Shown piece by piece: positions 22,554-33,607 of a stretch of 64,000 nt of DNA (position 1 is its first letter; every line of letters begins with the position of its first letter). The notes under the pieces were generated by a model. That model was not told where the DNA came from, ran no database searches, and was given only the letters and a program-made list of their open reading frames with translations. A program made the translations under genes and the position numbers. The DNA lies in NCBI GenBank assembly GCA_030686995.1, contig CM060692.1, forward strand, positions 9,777,465-9,841,464. Reading direction: 5' to 3'. The stretch is from Artemisia argyi (lineage: Eukaryota > Streptophyta > Magnoliopsida > Asterales > Asteraceae).

Positions 22554-22557
<4 letters not shown>
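22150..22557. mobile_element. Foldback (palindromic) element bracketed by (TA)n arrays
   Basis: A left arm (22319-22436) and a right arm (22437-22556) are near-perfect reverse complements of about 118 bp, with the centre at about 22437. A second copy of the left arm lies at about 22153-22262, giving a direct plus inverted arrangement. Shared words include GTTAAGTGCGGGAACTGCGAG and ACATGCATGTTCATATAAAA. It has no coding capacity. Confidence 0.8.

Positions 22558-22622
<65 letters not shown>
22558..22622. repeat. (TA)n microsatellite
   Basis: About 32 TA units flanking the palindromic element on its right. Confidence 0.97.
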
Positions 22623-22624
<2 letters not shown>

Positions 22625-22671
22625 GAGTAGAAACGGCTCAAGCCACACCACATACATTGTTTAAGGTATTT

Positions 22672-22675
<4 letters not shown>

Positions 22676-22714
<39 letters not shown>
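22676..22714. repeat. Poly(A) run, 39 bases
   Basis: An uninterrupted A run followed by CAAACAAACAG. No retroelement body with a matching tail was recognised before it. The stretch from here to 22912 holds nothing else recognisable. Confidence 0.9.
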
Positions 22715-22715
<1 letters not shown>

Positions 22716-22912
22716 AAACAAACAGTATACATTTAACACAATAAATACCTCTACTTTTTCAAATTATAAACAATTTTAAACCAATCTTTACTATAATTTT
22801 CTCATCTCACATAAAATGTCTCAAAAAACATAGGCTTGCACACTAGAGAGAAAAACTTGAGCTGCAACATGAAATGTTTCAATTTCAATGAGAAAAGAAA
22901 AGGGACAAAGAC

Positions 22913-23232
22913 TGTTAGAAATAGAAGTGACGATCAATATTGAGTCGACAAGTATTGTAATAGGTTAACGTTTAATAGTTAGTAAAATGCTAGTCCATTT
23001 CAGTTAATGTAAAGCCTTAAAGGCTTAGCCCAACATGAGGTCCATATTCCGGCCCATGTGGCATTTGTAAGAAATATATAAACCTCTCCTAGGCTTGTTA
23101 GGAGGGTGTGGGAGTTCATAATATTCAAGCTTATTTTCACATAGTTATCTCCACCTATTTCTCTATCTAGATTCTATCTCTCTTTCTCTCTAAGATTATA
23201 TGTGTGTGAAGTGATTATATTGGGTCATAACA
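22913..23232 (+). mobile_element. 5' LTR of Copia element H
   Basis: A 320-bp segment beginning TGTTAGAAATAG and ending GGGTCATAACA. A TATA-like ATATATAAACC is at about 23075. It is followed by a primer site. Confidence 0.75.
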
Positions 23233-23233
23233 A

Positions 23234-23248
23234 GTGGTATCAAGAGCC
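23234..23248 (+). other. Primer-binding site of element H
   Basis: GTGGTATCAAGAGCC lies one base after the LTR and matches the initiator Met tRNA complement with one inserted A, common in Copia elements. Confidence 0.75.
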
Positions 23249-23625
23249 AAATAATGATTTAGAAGTGTTTGTGTTTCGTTTTTGAGCTGAAAATTCTAAA
23301 AAGGTTGCGTTTTTTATTAAAAAATGTGAGCTTTTTCGTTAAAAATTTCAATCTTTTATGTTTTCAAGCTTAAAGTTGTTGTCTTTCTTAGAGTTCTATG
23401 ATTTTTTAGTGAGTTTTGGCAAAAACATTGCATCAAAAACATCAAAAACTTGATTTTTATCGATTAAAAAGGTTTTGGCTACTTATCGGATTTCTTTAAA
23501 TTCGTTATAAACATTAAAGGTCGAAACTTTATTGTTATTTAAGTGTTTTTGAAGGTTTTTGGTCGAAAGAAATTGTAGAAGTTTGTTTTTAATCATAGTA
23601 TTGAGCTCCAAAAATCTATCCATTT

Positions 23626-23880
23626 CTGGGAATTGCACTTTTGAGGGTTTTTCGGGAATTGCACTTTTGAGGGTTTTTCGGGAATTGGACTCACGGGAAT
23701 TGGTCTTACGGGAATTGGACTTCCGGGAATTGATTTTACAGGAATTGGTCATACGGGAATTGGTTTTCCCTGAATTGGTCTTACGGGAATTGGTCTTCCG
23801 GGAATTGGTCTTACGGGAATTGGTCTCACGGGAATTGGACTCACGGGAATTGGATTCATCGGAATTTGATTACTCGGTAC
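23626..23880 (+). repeat. Leader minisatellite 1 of element H (15 bp unit)
   Basis: About 16 units of GGGAATTGGTCTTAC and variants. The 15-bp period keeps frame, so any translation gives a 5-residue repeat such as RELVL. Confidence 0.92.
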
Positions 23881-23939
23881 TTCCCTTGCTTGTATAAGTT
23901 TGTGGAATACTTCGACTAAGGAAAATCTTCTAATTTGTA

Positions 23940-24045
23940 CAAATTAGATAGATATTATCTAAATTGGATCTATCTAAATTTGATTTATCTAAATTGGATC
24001 TATATAAATTGGATCTATCTAAATTGGGTTTATCTAAATTGGATT
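23940..24045 (+). repeat. Leader minisatellite 2 of element H (15 bp unit)
   Basis: About seven units of CTAAATTGGATCTAT, an AT-rich relative of the first array. Confidence 0.9.
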
Positions 24046-24240
24046 CACGGGAATTCAACCAAAGTCACAGGAATTCGACCAAAGTCACAGGAATTCAACC
24101 AAAGTCACCGGAATTGAATCAAAGTCACGGGAATTGAACCAAAGAAGCGGGAATTGAACCAAAGACATCGGAATTGAACCAAACTCATCGGAATTGGATC
24201 AAAGTCACCGGAATTGGACCAAAGTCGTCGTAATTGAACC
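24046..24240 (+). repeat. Leader minisatellite 3 of element H (20 bp unit)
   Basis: About nine to ten units of GGAATTGAACCAAAGTCACG and variants. Confidence 0.9.
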
Positions 24241-24366
24241 TTCAAAATTTTAAGACAAAAATTTCACTACAACAACTGAACTTAACCTTCACCAAACACC
24301 ACTCCTACTTCGTTGGAACGATCCAAGATCAGCTTTATCACACATCAGAATTAAAAGGAAAAGGAA

Positions 24367-24744
24367 ATGCAAATGAAAGAGAGAGGTTCAAAGAAAGCAT
24401 TTAAAGTGTTCAAGTCACATATTGAGAAGGACATAAATTCATTAGGATATGAACCAAGGTTTGATGAGGCATTTGAATACTTTGTCAGAGTCCAATTTCA
24501 TCATTTCAAAGAAAAACTCATCCAAAACCTGAATCAACTTGAAAAGCTACTTAATGGAGAAGAAATTCATATTGGTAAGGTCAATATTAATAATGATAAA
24601 GTAGATTCATTGGGTATGGGGCATGTTGATGTTAGGCCATCACATAATGATACTAGTTATGTGAACCCAACTTATTTATCTGGGACACAAGATGGGCCAG
24701 TCCATAATGGACCTATAGAAAAAATTACGAGGCATAAGCGGTAA
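24367..24744 (+). CDS. Leader ORF upstream of gag in element H
   Basis: The 125-codon frame begins at ATG 24367 after the leader arrays and ends at TAA 24742-24744. The first 60 residues are Lys/Phe/Glu-rich and look helical (KAFKVFKSHIEKD, FHHFKEKLIQNLNQLEKLL). The remainder is polar. I have a vague memory of similar helical segments encoded before gag in Asteraceae Copia elements, but no named domain. A GT donor falls inside its last codon and an AG acceptor one base before the gag ATG would join this ORF in frame to gag. It may therefore encode an N-terminal Gag extension. It is the only element H segment of this length without a stop. Confidence 0.5.
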   Translation: MQMKERGSKKAFKVFKSHIEKDINSLGYEPRFDEAFEYFVRVQFHHFKEKLIQNLNQLEKLLNGEEIHIGKVNINNDKVDSLGMGHVDVRPSHNDTSYVNPTYLSGTQDGPVHNGPIEKITRHKR

Positions 24745-25060
24745 TTTCTTATCAGTGTATTTTGAAACTAGGATTGTGAAAAATGATTAGGAGTTAGCGT
24801 TAGAAGAAAAATCACCTAGAGAGAGTCGACTTAAGCGGTAACTTCTTATCAGTGTATTTTGAAACTAGGATTGAGTTTCTATTAAACTGATCTATTTAGT
24901 TTGATTATTTACTTTGTGGAATTTCAATCTAGATTCACTGAAACCAAGATTGAGTTTCTTTGAATTAGATTCGGTAAAAGTCTATAGAAATCAAGATTGA
25001 ACTTCTTTGATACCGATTTTATAACAGTTTTTTTAACTGTTTGTCTTTGTTATCTTTCAG
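24741..25060 (+). other. Candidate intron between leader ORF and gag of element H
   Basis: The proposed donor is GCG|GTAATT (cut after 24740). The proposed acceptor is a pyrimidine-rich stretch ending TTATCTTTCAG at 25060. Removing these 320 bases keeps the frame: two bases of an Arg codon are completed by the G at 25061, followed by the gag ATG. The donor region lies in a 40-bp direct repeat (24737-24777 and 24833-24876), which offers a second donor. Confidence 0.4.
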
Positions 25061-25061
25061 G

Positions 25062-25790
25062 ATGACAAACAACACTCCTGTGACAACTACTGTGAATGTA
25101 CCTGGTACACCAATTACCAATACGGTTGCTAATCATGCTGAGAAAGCATAAAAATTCAATGGGCAGAATTTTAAAAGGTGGCAACAGAAGATGTTCGGAA
25201 ATCTCACTACTTTGAACCTTCCGCGGTTCTATAAAGAGAATCTACCTCACGTGGAACCTCCTAAAGAAGGTTAATCCTCTAATCAATAGGTTGTTCAAGC
25301 CATGGAAGCATGGAAACATTCAGACTTATTGTGTCACAACTATTTTCTGAATGGTTTGGTGGACTCTTTGTACAATGCATACTATAAGACCAATACTGCC
25401 AAAGAATCATGGGAGTCACTGGAACGCAAGAACAAAACTGAGGAGGCTGGTACAAAGATGTTCATGGTAGCTCGTTTTTTAGATTACAAGATAGTTGATT
25501 CCAATAATGTGATGAGTTGGGTTCAAGATCTGCAAGTTTTGCTACACGACATTCATACTGAGGGAATGACTTTGAGTGAAACTTTTCAAGTTGCAGTTAT
25601 TATTGTAAAGTTACCTCCAAGTTAGTTAGAATTTAATAACTACTTGAATCATAAGCGAAAGGAGATGAGTGTTGAAGACTTGGTTGTTCGTCTTCTTATT
25701 GAAAAGGACAACAAGCTGGCTCAGAAAAACACTTATACGCTTGATTCTGCCAAGACAAATATGGTTGAGCATGCTTCATCATCTTAAAAG
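25062..25790 (+). pseudogene. Copia gag of element H
   Basis: From ATG 25062 the translation resembles capsid-type Gag of a common Asteraceae Copia family. Motifs are KFNGQNFKRWQQKM near the start, AWKHSDLLCHNYFLNGL (about 25305), ESWESLERKNKTEEAG and RFLDYKIVDS. In-frame stops occur at about 25150, 25273, 25287 and 25625, the last probably a former Trp codon in the PPGW motif, and again at about 25785. The longest open part is 25302-25625. Gag would form the cytoplasmic virus-like particle. Confidence 0.82.
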
Positions 25791-25799
25791 TCTAATGTC

Positions 25800-26445
25800 A
25801 AGGGAAAAGGCAAAGGCAAAGGAAATAATGACATGAAGATCAAAGGGAAGTCTGAGTACCTTGCTCCTAAAGCTAGAATTGTGAAACAGAAGTTCCAAGG
25901 GGTGTGCTACAACTATGACCAACCAGGTCACCGTGCTCCTAACTATAAGATGCCGAAGTGGGTGACTCCACGCCAGGAAAATATGGTGACTGACGATGTG
26001 GACATGATTGCAATGGTGTCTGACGTAATTTCCATGATTTCTGAAGTTAACCTGGTAGGTTCCAACAACAGGGAATTGTGGGTTGATACTGGGACTACCC
26101 GTCATATGTATGCTGATAATAGTATGTTACACTCTTTCAGAGTGGTTAAAAATTGAGAGAATCTGTACATAGGCAACTCTGCAACTGCTAATATCAAGGG
26201 CGAATAAGATGTAATCTTGAAGATGACATCCGAGAAATATCTCAAGTTAACTAATGTCTTGTATGTTCCAGAGATTCGCAAGAATCTTGTGTCTGGTTGG
26301 CTGTTGAACAAGTTTAGTTTTTGTCTTGTTTTTAAGTATGATAAGTTTGTTCTTTATAAGAATCAAATGTATGTAATGGTTGTTAAGAATTATATCAATA
26401 AAATGTATTTTTCTGCTTACTTGGTTGAGTCCTTTTAATATGTGG
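25800..26445 (+). pseudogene. Zinc knuckle, protease and pre-integrase relic of element H
   Basis: A Lys/Gly-rich basic stretch leads to a degenerate CCHC knuckle in which two of the four ligands are Tyr (CYNYDQPGHRAPNY, residues 25-38 of the frame from 25833). The protease motif WVDTGTTRHM follows at about 26076-26105, with DTG where Copia usually has DSG. Stops at 26154-26156, 26204-26206 and 26436-26438 interrupt the frame. The section from 26217 has the [20 protein letters not shown] motif that follows protease in Copia polyproteins. Confidence 0.78.
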
Positions 26446-26753
26446 CGTGGCCGTCTTGGACATGTAAATTTTAATTCAATGCGTCATTTGATTAAATTTA
26501 ATTGCATACTTAATTTCATATTGACTCAAAATATAAATGTGAATCTTGTGTTGAAGCCAAACTTACAAGATCATCTTTCAAATCGGTTGAATGAAAAACC
26601 AAACCACTTGATATGATACACACTAACATATGTGATTTGAAGTCACTACACACAAAAGGTAGCAATAAGTACTTTATCACGTCCATTGATGATTGTACAA
26701 AGTATTGCTACGTTTAATTGTTAAAAAATAAAAATGAAGCTATAAACAATGGG

Positions 26754-26784
<31 letters not shown>

Positions 26785-27146
26785 AACGAAGTTGAGAATC
26801 AACGTAGTAAGAAAATCAGGGTTGTACGAAGTTTTATAGGAGGTGAATATGTGTTTCCATTCGCTAATCTATGTGCGAATCATGGAATCAGACACTAGTT
26901 CACTGCTCCCTATTCACATCAGCAGAACGATATTGCCAAAAGGAAGAACTGTACCTTGAAAGAAATGGTTACTACAATGTTGATAAGTTTTAGTTTAAGC
27001 CTAGACATGTGGGGGGAAGCCATTTTAACGGCTACTTATCTTTTGAATAAGATACCTCGTAAGAAAAAAGAAGAGACCCCTTATGAACTCTGGTTTAAGC
27101 CGAAACTTTTGTATGTTTTTGACCGATCTCCATTCTTGTGGGGGAT
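26446..27146 (+). pseudogene. Integrase relic of element H
   Basis: The GAG-pre-integrase remnant WRGRLGHVNFNSMRHL is at about 26445. Integrase traces follow (TSIDDCTKYCY-like region near 26680), then a 26-base T run at 26754-26779 breaks the frame. The C-terminal core (MWGEAILTATYLLNKIP, about 27009-27060) leads to KKKEETPYELWF. Homology stops at about 27115, where the sequence jumps to a polypurine tract. RT and RNase H are deleted. Confidence 0.75.
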
Positions 27147-28210
27147 TGTTGGAAAAATGGTTTTTACAAATTAATTTTTTGCAAATTTTAGATACTATTT
27201 AATACATGTATATATTATATTTATGAGATATCGCGTTCTCCTTGACGATAGCTTCGCAACGATTTAAAATAGGTCAAAAATGGAGTTGATATGAATGAGA
27301 TATCGTGTCTCAAAGTGAGGCACTTGAAACACAAAAAATGGAAAAGGGGGAGTATCTCACATCACCCAAAACATGAAGTGAAAGCATGTTTATATAGAAA
27401 TCTTGGTATTGACCTTCAAATTGATTTGTTGGTTTTACTCCAACACCTACGTACGTGCGCGCAGGGGAGGTGCAGATTCCAGGATTTCTGGGCTAAAATG
27501 GGTTTGAAGCTTCTTAACTCATGCGAGCCCGCGCGACTTGCAGACACAAATGCAGCTCCGAAACTATGGGTTTGAAGCTTCTTAACTCATGCGAGCCCGC
27601 ACGACTTGCAGACACGAATGCAACTCCGAAACTTCACCAACGTGCGAATCTTTTTGCTGTAGATTCGATTTGGGTTCTGTATATCTATTTTAAGAATAGA
27701 TTTTAACTTATTGGTTAAGTTATACAGAATATTATTGCGATAATAAAAGATATGAAAATTTGTTTTATGTATAACGAATTTGTTTATTTTTCGGCTTTAA
27801 TTTAATGTTGAAGAACAAGTCGAGTCTTCATTATAAATATAGCCTACCTCATTCAGTTTTCATTCATTCAGAAAATGCAACTCATAGCATACGAGTTCCA
27901 GCAGTCCACTATCTGAAACACACAAGCTTTTCTGTGATCTTTCAGGTAAGTTTGTCACGTCCGACTGTGCCTCAGCTTTGACCGTTGTACCCTGGGAAAC
28001 AGACGACGAATTTGTTTTAAGGGAATCGTGTTAAACACGAGCTTCGTGCCTTGACCGACCTTTAATGCTTTCGTTCAATTATCATTATTAGTGTTTGTCT
28101 TCTGCTTCTACCCCATGCTTTCTGTTATTTAATTTTCTGTCATTTATTTTCCGTTAATTTTATTATTGTTACTTGTAATATGATTTTATTAATAAAAGTG
28201 TATAACGTTT
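27147..28210 (+). mobile_element. LTR-like segment, unlike the 5' LTR of element H
   Basis: TGGGGGAT, a polypurine tract, precedes a TGTTGGAAAAATGG start. A TATA-like box (TTATAAATATAG) is at about 27830. The right boundary is uncertain and I place it near 28210 by sequence change only. It does not resemble 22913-23232, so it is not the partner LTR of the same element. Confidence 0.5.
27498..27633. repeat. 68-bp tandem duplication
   Basis: Copies start at 27498 and 27566 with ATGGGTTTGAAGCTTC and differ at only a few positions. It lies within the LTR-like segment. Confidence 0.88.
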
Positions 28211-28227
28211 CCTACAGACAATTCAGA

Positions 28228-28229
28228 AA

Positions 28230-28285
<56 letters not shown>
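28228..28285. repeat. (AAT)n microsatellite
   Basis: About 19 AAT/ATA units. Confidence 0.97.
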
Positions 28286-29639
<1,354 letters not shown>

Positions 29640-29944
29640 CTTCAACATTTTTTATAAAACCGTACGTACGTCAAAAATATATCAATATTGGGCTTGTTTG
29701 TTCGTTATCGAGAGGCCTTTTTGTCAGTATTTTTTTTATTCAATAAACCGGTAGGTATCTGTTATGTATTTGGCTAATAAAGTTTGTTATATAAAAATAT
29801 CATAAATATTAAGAAGTTCAGGGTGTGTTTTGTAAGTTTTCTTTTTCTTTTTCTAATATTTTACTACTCATAGGTCGAGACTTATATGTATTTATTTATT
29901 TCCGTACGTGGCTAGAAAATTAATTTTTTACTACTCTTGGTAAC

Positions 29945-30296
29945 TATGTTACCTCATAATATTTTTTTTTTGAAAGGTGAATTTTAACTTAGAAACGACC
30001 ACCTTCGCGGACAGCGAAGGCCCCATCGCCACCCCGCCAGACTATGTTGTCTGAACCGGGTCCACGCTGATCTCAGGTGGTAACGAGTTTCCCCCGGAAA
30101 CCGTACTGCCTCTACACAAGTTTACCTTGCTGGAGAAACAGCCGGATGAAAACCAGGCCATGCTCAAGATTCGAACCCCCGCAACAAGTGGCTTGAAGAT
30201 TCAACTCCATTATTGCAATATATCTCCGGAACAATATGGTCTACAAGTGAACCACAAGTGAGGACACATTTAGCCTATTATGTTACCCCATAATAT
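29945..30296 (-). mobile_element. tRNA-derived SINE with target-site duplication
   Basis: The insert (29963-30278) lies on the minus strand: its A-rich tail appears as a T run at 29963-29971. A pol III B box (GGTTCGAATC on the minus strand) is at 30168-30177. A weak A-box candidate (TTGCAATAATGG) sits about 40 bp upstream at 30207-30218. The flanks are an 18-bp direct repeat, TATGTTACCTCATAATAT at 29945-29962 and the same with one mismatch at 30279-30296. The element is therefore about 316 bp and relatively well kept. The family name is not known to me. Confidence 0.75.
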
Positions 30297-30807
30297 ATAT
30301 AGTGAATACACATTTAGCCTAATAAAAAACAGTTGTTCCCATCCAAATTGGTTCTCACCTTCTCCATAACAAAAAGTCAACAGCCGCATATATCTTGACC
30401 TTAAACGAACGGTCAGTTTTCTAATTTTACTCCAAATCCATATCAACAAATCTTGACCCAGTTTAATTAAGCAATCATATCCTTGTTAACTTTACCGAAG
30501 TTAATTATGATTTGAAGAATATCCGGCGGCGGAAACAACCATGTGCACCGGAGACAACCATATTCACTATATGAGTTGTAGGATGGTAACAACTAACAAC
30601 AGAGATCTTTGAGGAACATGACAAGGTGTATTTTAGGATATATTTGAGGGGTAATCATAAACCCATATCACATTAATTACTTAAAAGATCATAACAAAAA
30701 ACGACATATTACACCGAACAAGCATCAACACGCATACTTTAAGTTAAAACATCAGTAACTGCTAAGCTGCTAGCACAAAACCTGGCATTGGAAAAAAATA
30801 TTACGTA
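30297..30807. other. Region downstream of the small host gene
   Basis: No gene is recognised. The string ACACATTTAGCCTA at 30265-30278 recurs at about 30307-30320. This stretch presumably contains the 3' UTR of the minus-strand gene. Confidence 0.4.
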
Positions 30808-31071
30808 CTAAACCTTGCCACGAAGGTTAGCAAAATACTCTTTTGGATTAGCTTCAAACGCATCCCGTTTTATCATCTCTGTAGGTTTCCCAGGTGCTTT
30901 CATCATCTTCGTATCTGTGTTGTCGGAAAGCATTCTGGAGATACCCCAAGCAGCTGCGCCTACAGCGGCAATTGTAGAAACTGCCCCGACCACAGTACTT
31001 GACTTTTGCTTGCGTTCCTGTTCCTCTTGGTTAGTCCCATTAGTTCTAGAGGTGCTTTCGGCAGCACCCAT
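30808..31071 (-). CDS. Small plant protein, probable host gene (87 aa)
   Basis: A single uninterrupted exon runs from ATG 31071 to the stop at 30808. The N terminus MGAAES fits an N-myristoylation signal (Gly2 with Ser6). Residues about 1-25 are polar and charged. Residues about 26-46 (VVGAVSTIAAVGAAAWGI) form one Ala/Gly-rich hydrophobic segment that could span a membrane. The C-terminal part ends with FEANPKEYFANLRGKV, a type of ending I recall from a family of small uncharacterised plant proteins; I cannot name a function. Base composition is more GC-rich than the surroundings. A TATATATA box lies about 85 bp upstream (31154-31163), and there is no sign of a transposon around the ORF itself. 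It is the best candidate for a real host gene in the window. Confidence 0.7.
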   Translation of the reverse strand: MGAAESTSRTNGTNQEEQERKQKSSTVVGAVSTIAAVGAAAWGISRMLSDNTDTKMMKAPGKPTEMIKRDAFEANPKEYFANLRGKV

Positions 31072-31153
31072 GTTTATGTTTCTTAAATTTTAGGGCTAAA
31101 AGTTAGAAATGGTATGTTAAAGAAGGTTGCTTAGAAACTAGAACTAATCTGGC

Positions 31154-31163
31154 CTATATATAA
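31154..31163 (-). promoter_or_regulatory. TATA box of the 87-aa gene
   Basis: On the minus strand ATTATATATAGGCC lies about 85 bp before the ATG, which leaves room for a 5' UTR of about 50 bases. Confidence 0.55.
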
Positions 31164-31508
31164 TGGTATAGAAATTGAGTACCGACCATTGATACGCACA
31201 TGCTCCGTATTATTTTCAAATTACACTCGACACTTTTCTTTCCCACTAAGTCTTTGCCTTTATCCTATTCTAACTTTTTTTTGAACATATCCTATTCTAA
31301 CTTACCACTAAGTAAACTGCAAAAATCGTCTTATGGTTTGGTCAAAAATAAATGTTTAGTCCTCATTTCCCAAAAGTGCACCAAACGTCCATGTGGAACT
31401 TATCAGTGCAGTTTTAGTCACTGTTAAAACTGAAATAACTAAACCCTCGTCTCACTGCAACAAATTTGTCATTTATACCATGTTTTTTCTTCGCATTTTA
31501 TAAACCGT

Positions 31509-31509
<1 letters not shown>

Positions 31510-31567
<58 letters not shown>
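31510..31567. repeat. (TA)n microsatellite
   Basis: About 29 AT units. Confidence 0.97.
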
Positions 31568-31571
<4 letters not shown>

Positions 31572-31727
31572 CACACTTAAGAGTGAGAATAATTGATTCA
31601 AAATCTTCACACTTAAAAAGTGAGAAGAATTTTAATATCACAATTAAAAGTATGAAAAGTTGTTTCAAAATAAAACTTTTCACGTTTAAAAGTGTGAAAA
31701 ATCAAAATCATCACACTTAAAAGTGTG
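31572..31727. repeat. Tandem palindromic 16-mers (CACACTTAAAAGTGTG)
   Basis: Five palindromic or near-palindromic units start at about 31572, 31608, 31639, 31681 and 31712. The last is a perfect palindrome. They directly follow a TA array. Confidence 0.75.
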
Positions 31728-31779
31728 AAGAAAAAAGAGGACTTAATGCAAAGGATGGAAGGAAGAATGGTGTTTTAGA

Positions 31780-32780
31780 AAAGGATAATGGAGAGAGACG
31801 ACAAACAGATTTCGACAAAGTTATGGAAGAGATGTCTATAACCTTTTTCTTTTCGAGTTTCCCAGAGTCCTGTGATTCAAAAGATCTATGGCTCTTGTTC
31901 ACGAAACATGGTTGGGTGGTCGACGTCTAATATGCTGGAAAAAGAACAAAGATGGGAACTAGATTTGCTTTTGTGAGATTCAAAAAGGTGATTAATGTGA
32001 TCGCACTAGAGAAACAGTTGCAGAAAATTCAAATTGGGAATTCAAATGTTACATTAGCATTGCTAGGTATGACAAAAATCACATAGCATTGTACATGCAT
32101 AACTCTCGAACTCACCCTCCCCAACAGTTGGAGTATATTAAAAGCTGGAAAAACACTAATCTAGAAGAAGTTAAAAAAATCTTTCAAAGATGCTGTGTTG
32201 GGGGCTCCCGGTAACAAAGCTCCGCTGGTCGAATCTATGCATGAAAAAAAATACATGAATTCCAAATTCATCAAGATGTTATGGAGAGTTGGGAGAAATG
32301 TTTGGTGGGAAAAGTTCATAATCTGGATTTATTGCAGAATATATGCTCACTCCTCAAGGCATAACGTATTGGTGAATTATCAATCAGTTATCTTGGAGGG
32401 TTGTCCATTCTCATCAGACTACCTTCAAAAGAGTTTGTCGCATCAATACTGGACAATAAACGAGAAATGTTAAAAGATGGTTTGAAGATATTAGACCTTG
32501 GTAAGAAAACACTACAACAGGTAGATTGGTGTGCATAAAACTTGAAAGGATCCCAGTACACGGGAGGAGAATGGATATCGTGGAGAAAATTATGGAGATC
32601 TTGGAAGAATTTAGAGACTGATATCATCGACAATGAAGATATCATCTAGCATTCACTTGGTGGAATTATTTTCAATTATGAGATGAAAGATCTTAGCAGA
32701 AGTGTCAAGGTTAAAATCAACAAGAAACTCTTCGAGGTCAAAGTATCAGAAGATGTTTCTTATCCTATGGTTTCGAGACC
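31780..32780 (+). pseudogene. LINE ORF1-like relic with an RRM
   Basis: The translation from about 31780 shows an RNA-recognition-motif fold typical of plant L1-type ORF1 proteins: SITFFFSSFPESCDSKDLW (RNP2 side), then KMGTRFAFVRFKKV (RNP1 side). A stop replaces a codon near 31930. After 32060 the similarity continues in another frame (ARYDKNH-like). A further open stretch at 32195-32473 could be the downstream half. Several frame breaks make it a pseudogene. No adjacent RT was found, and the LINE boundaries are not visible. The ORF1 protein would bind LINE RNA. Confidence 0.65.
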
Positions 32781-33607
32781 TTCCTTTTCCTGTAGTATCT
32801 ATTGAGGCAACATTGTCAAGATCTCTTAATGTTTTAATGATGACAAATAAACCTTCGAAACACATAAAATAACAAACGGTAGCCAAAATTCCCCGAATCC
32901 ATATCTACTTCTGGCGTGCTGGTCACGGGTTGATGCGTGGCTGACGCGCCAGGCTACTGTATGGTTCGGGATGAATTTTAAAAGTCAGCTTTCCCCTTAC
33001 CCGAAAAATGTGGATCTTTCAATACAGGTATGAACATGCTATGTGTTTAATGGACAACACTCGAAATGAGTTTTGGGATTAGAGAGATCCAACTTTTTAA
33101 ATACCCGTTTTCGGGAAAACACCAACTCATGTTTTCTAACTCTTGCCTCTAGCCAAGGCTTTTCTAAACTTAGGGGGCTTATATATTTCACGTAACATCT
33201 CGTGAAAGCATCCATATGCTCATATCCCGTGCTTATGTCTTCTCTAATAACGTAACGGGTTTACTCCCTTATTGGTCAAACTAAGTCAAAGGTCACTTTG
33301 CGTAAACGCATCCTTTCCCAAATGGGTTATGCTTTACATCATGGCAAAGCACTTGGCTTGTTTGTACCAAGGTGTTAGTTGAGAACGCCGAGTCATGAAA
33401 AGTCAAGAGTTATGAAACTATTGATTCTCGACGTTGTGTTATTTGGAATTATAAGTAACCTATGATTTTCTCAACTCATAATCTAAATTGTCTAAACCTT
33501 TTCTTCTTAAAGAAAATTAGATTATCTCTTAATTACCTTCCTAATCTCATTTCACTAAAGATAAACCACCAAATCTCCTACAATCCTTCCCAAAAATCCT
33601 CTTCCAA
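32781..33607. other. Unassigned region
   Basis: The base composition is less AT-rich than elsewhere. I recognise no gene, LTR ends or tRNA primer site here. Confidence 0.4.

Larger units (their letters stand above)
22913..27146 (+). mobile_element. Degenerate Copia retrotransposon H
   Basis: The order is 5' LTR, primer site, three leader minisatellites, a 125-codon ORF, gag, zinc knuckle, protease and integrase fragments. Reverse transcriptase and RNase H are missing. The integrase fragment runs directly into a GTGGGGGATTG tract and a different LTR at 27147. Many stops show long inactivity. Confidence 0.8.

Noticed and set aside
23559..23897. A 112-codon ORF with five-residue repeats in the leader of element H
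   Set aside because: The 15-bp repeat unit keeps any frame open. There is no evidence for translation, and it is better described as a minisatellite.
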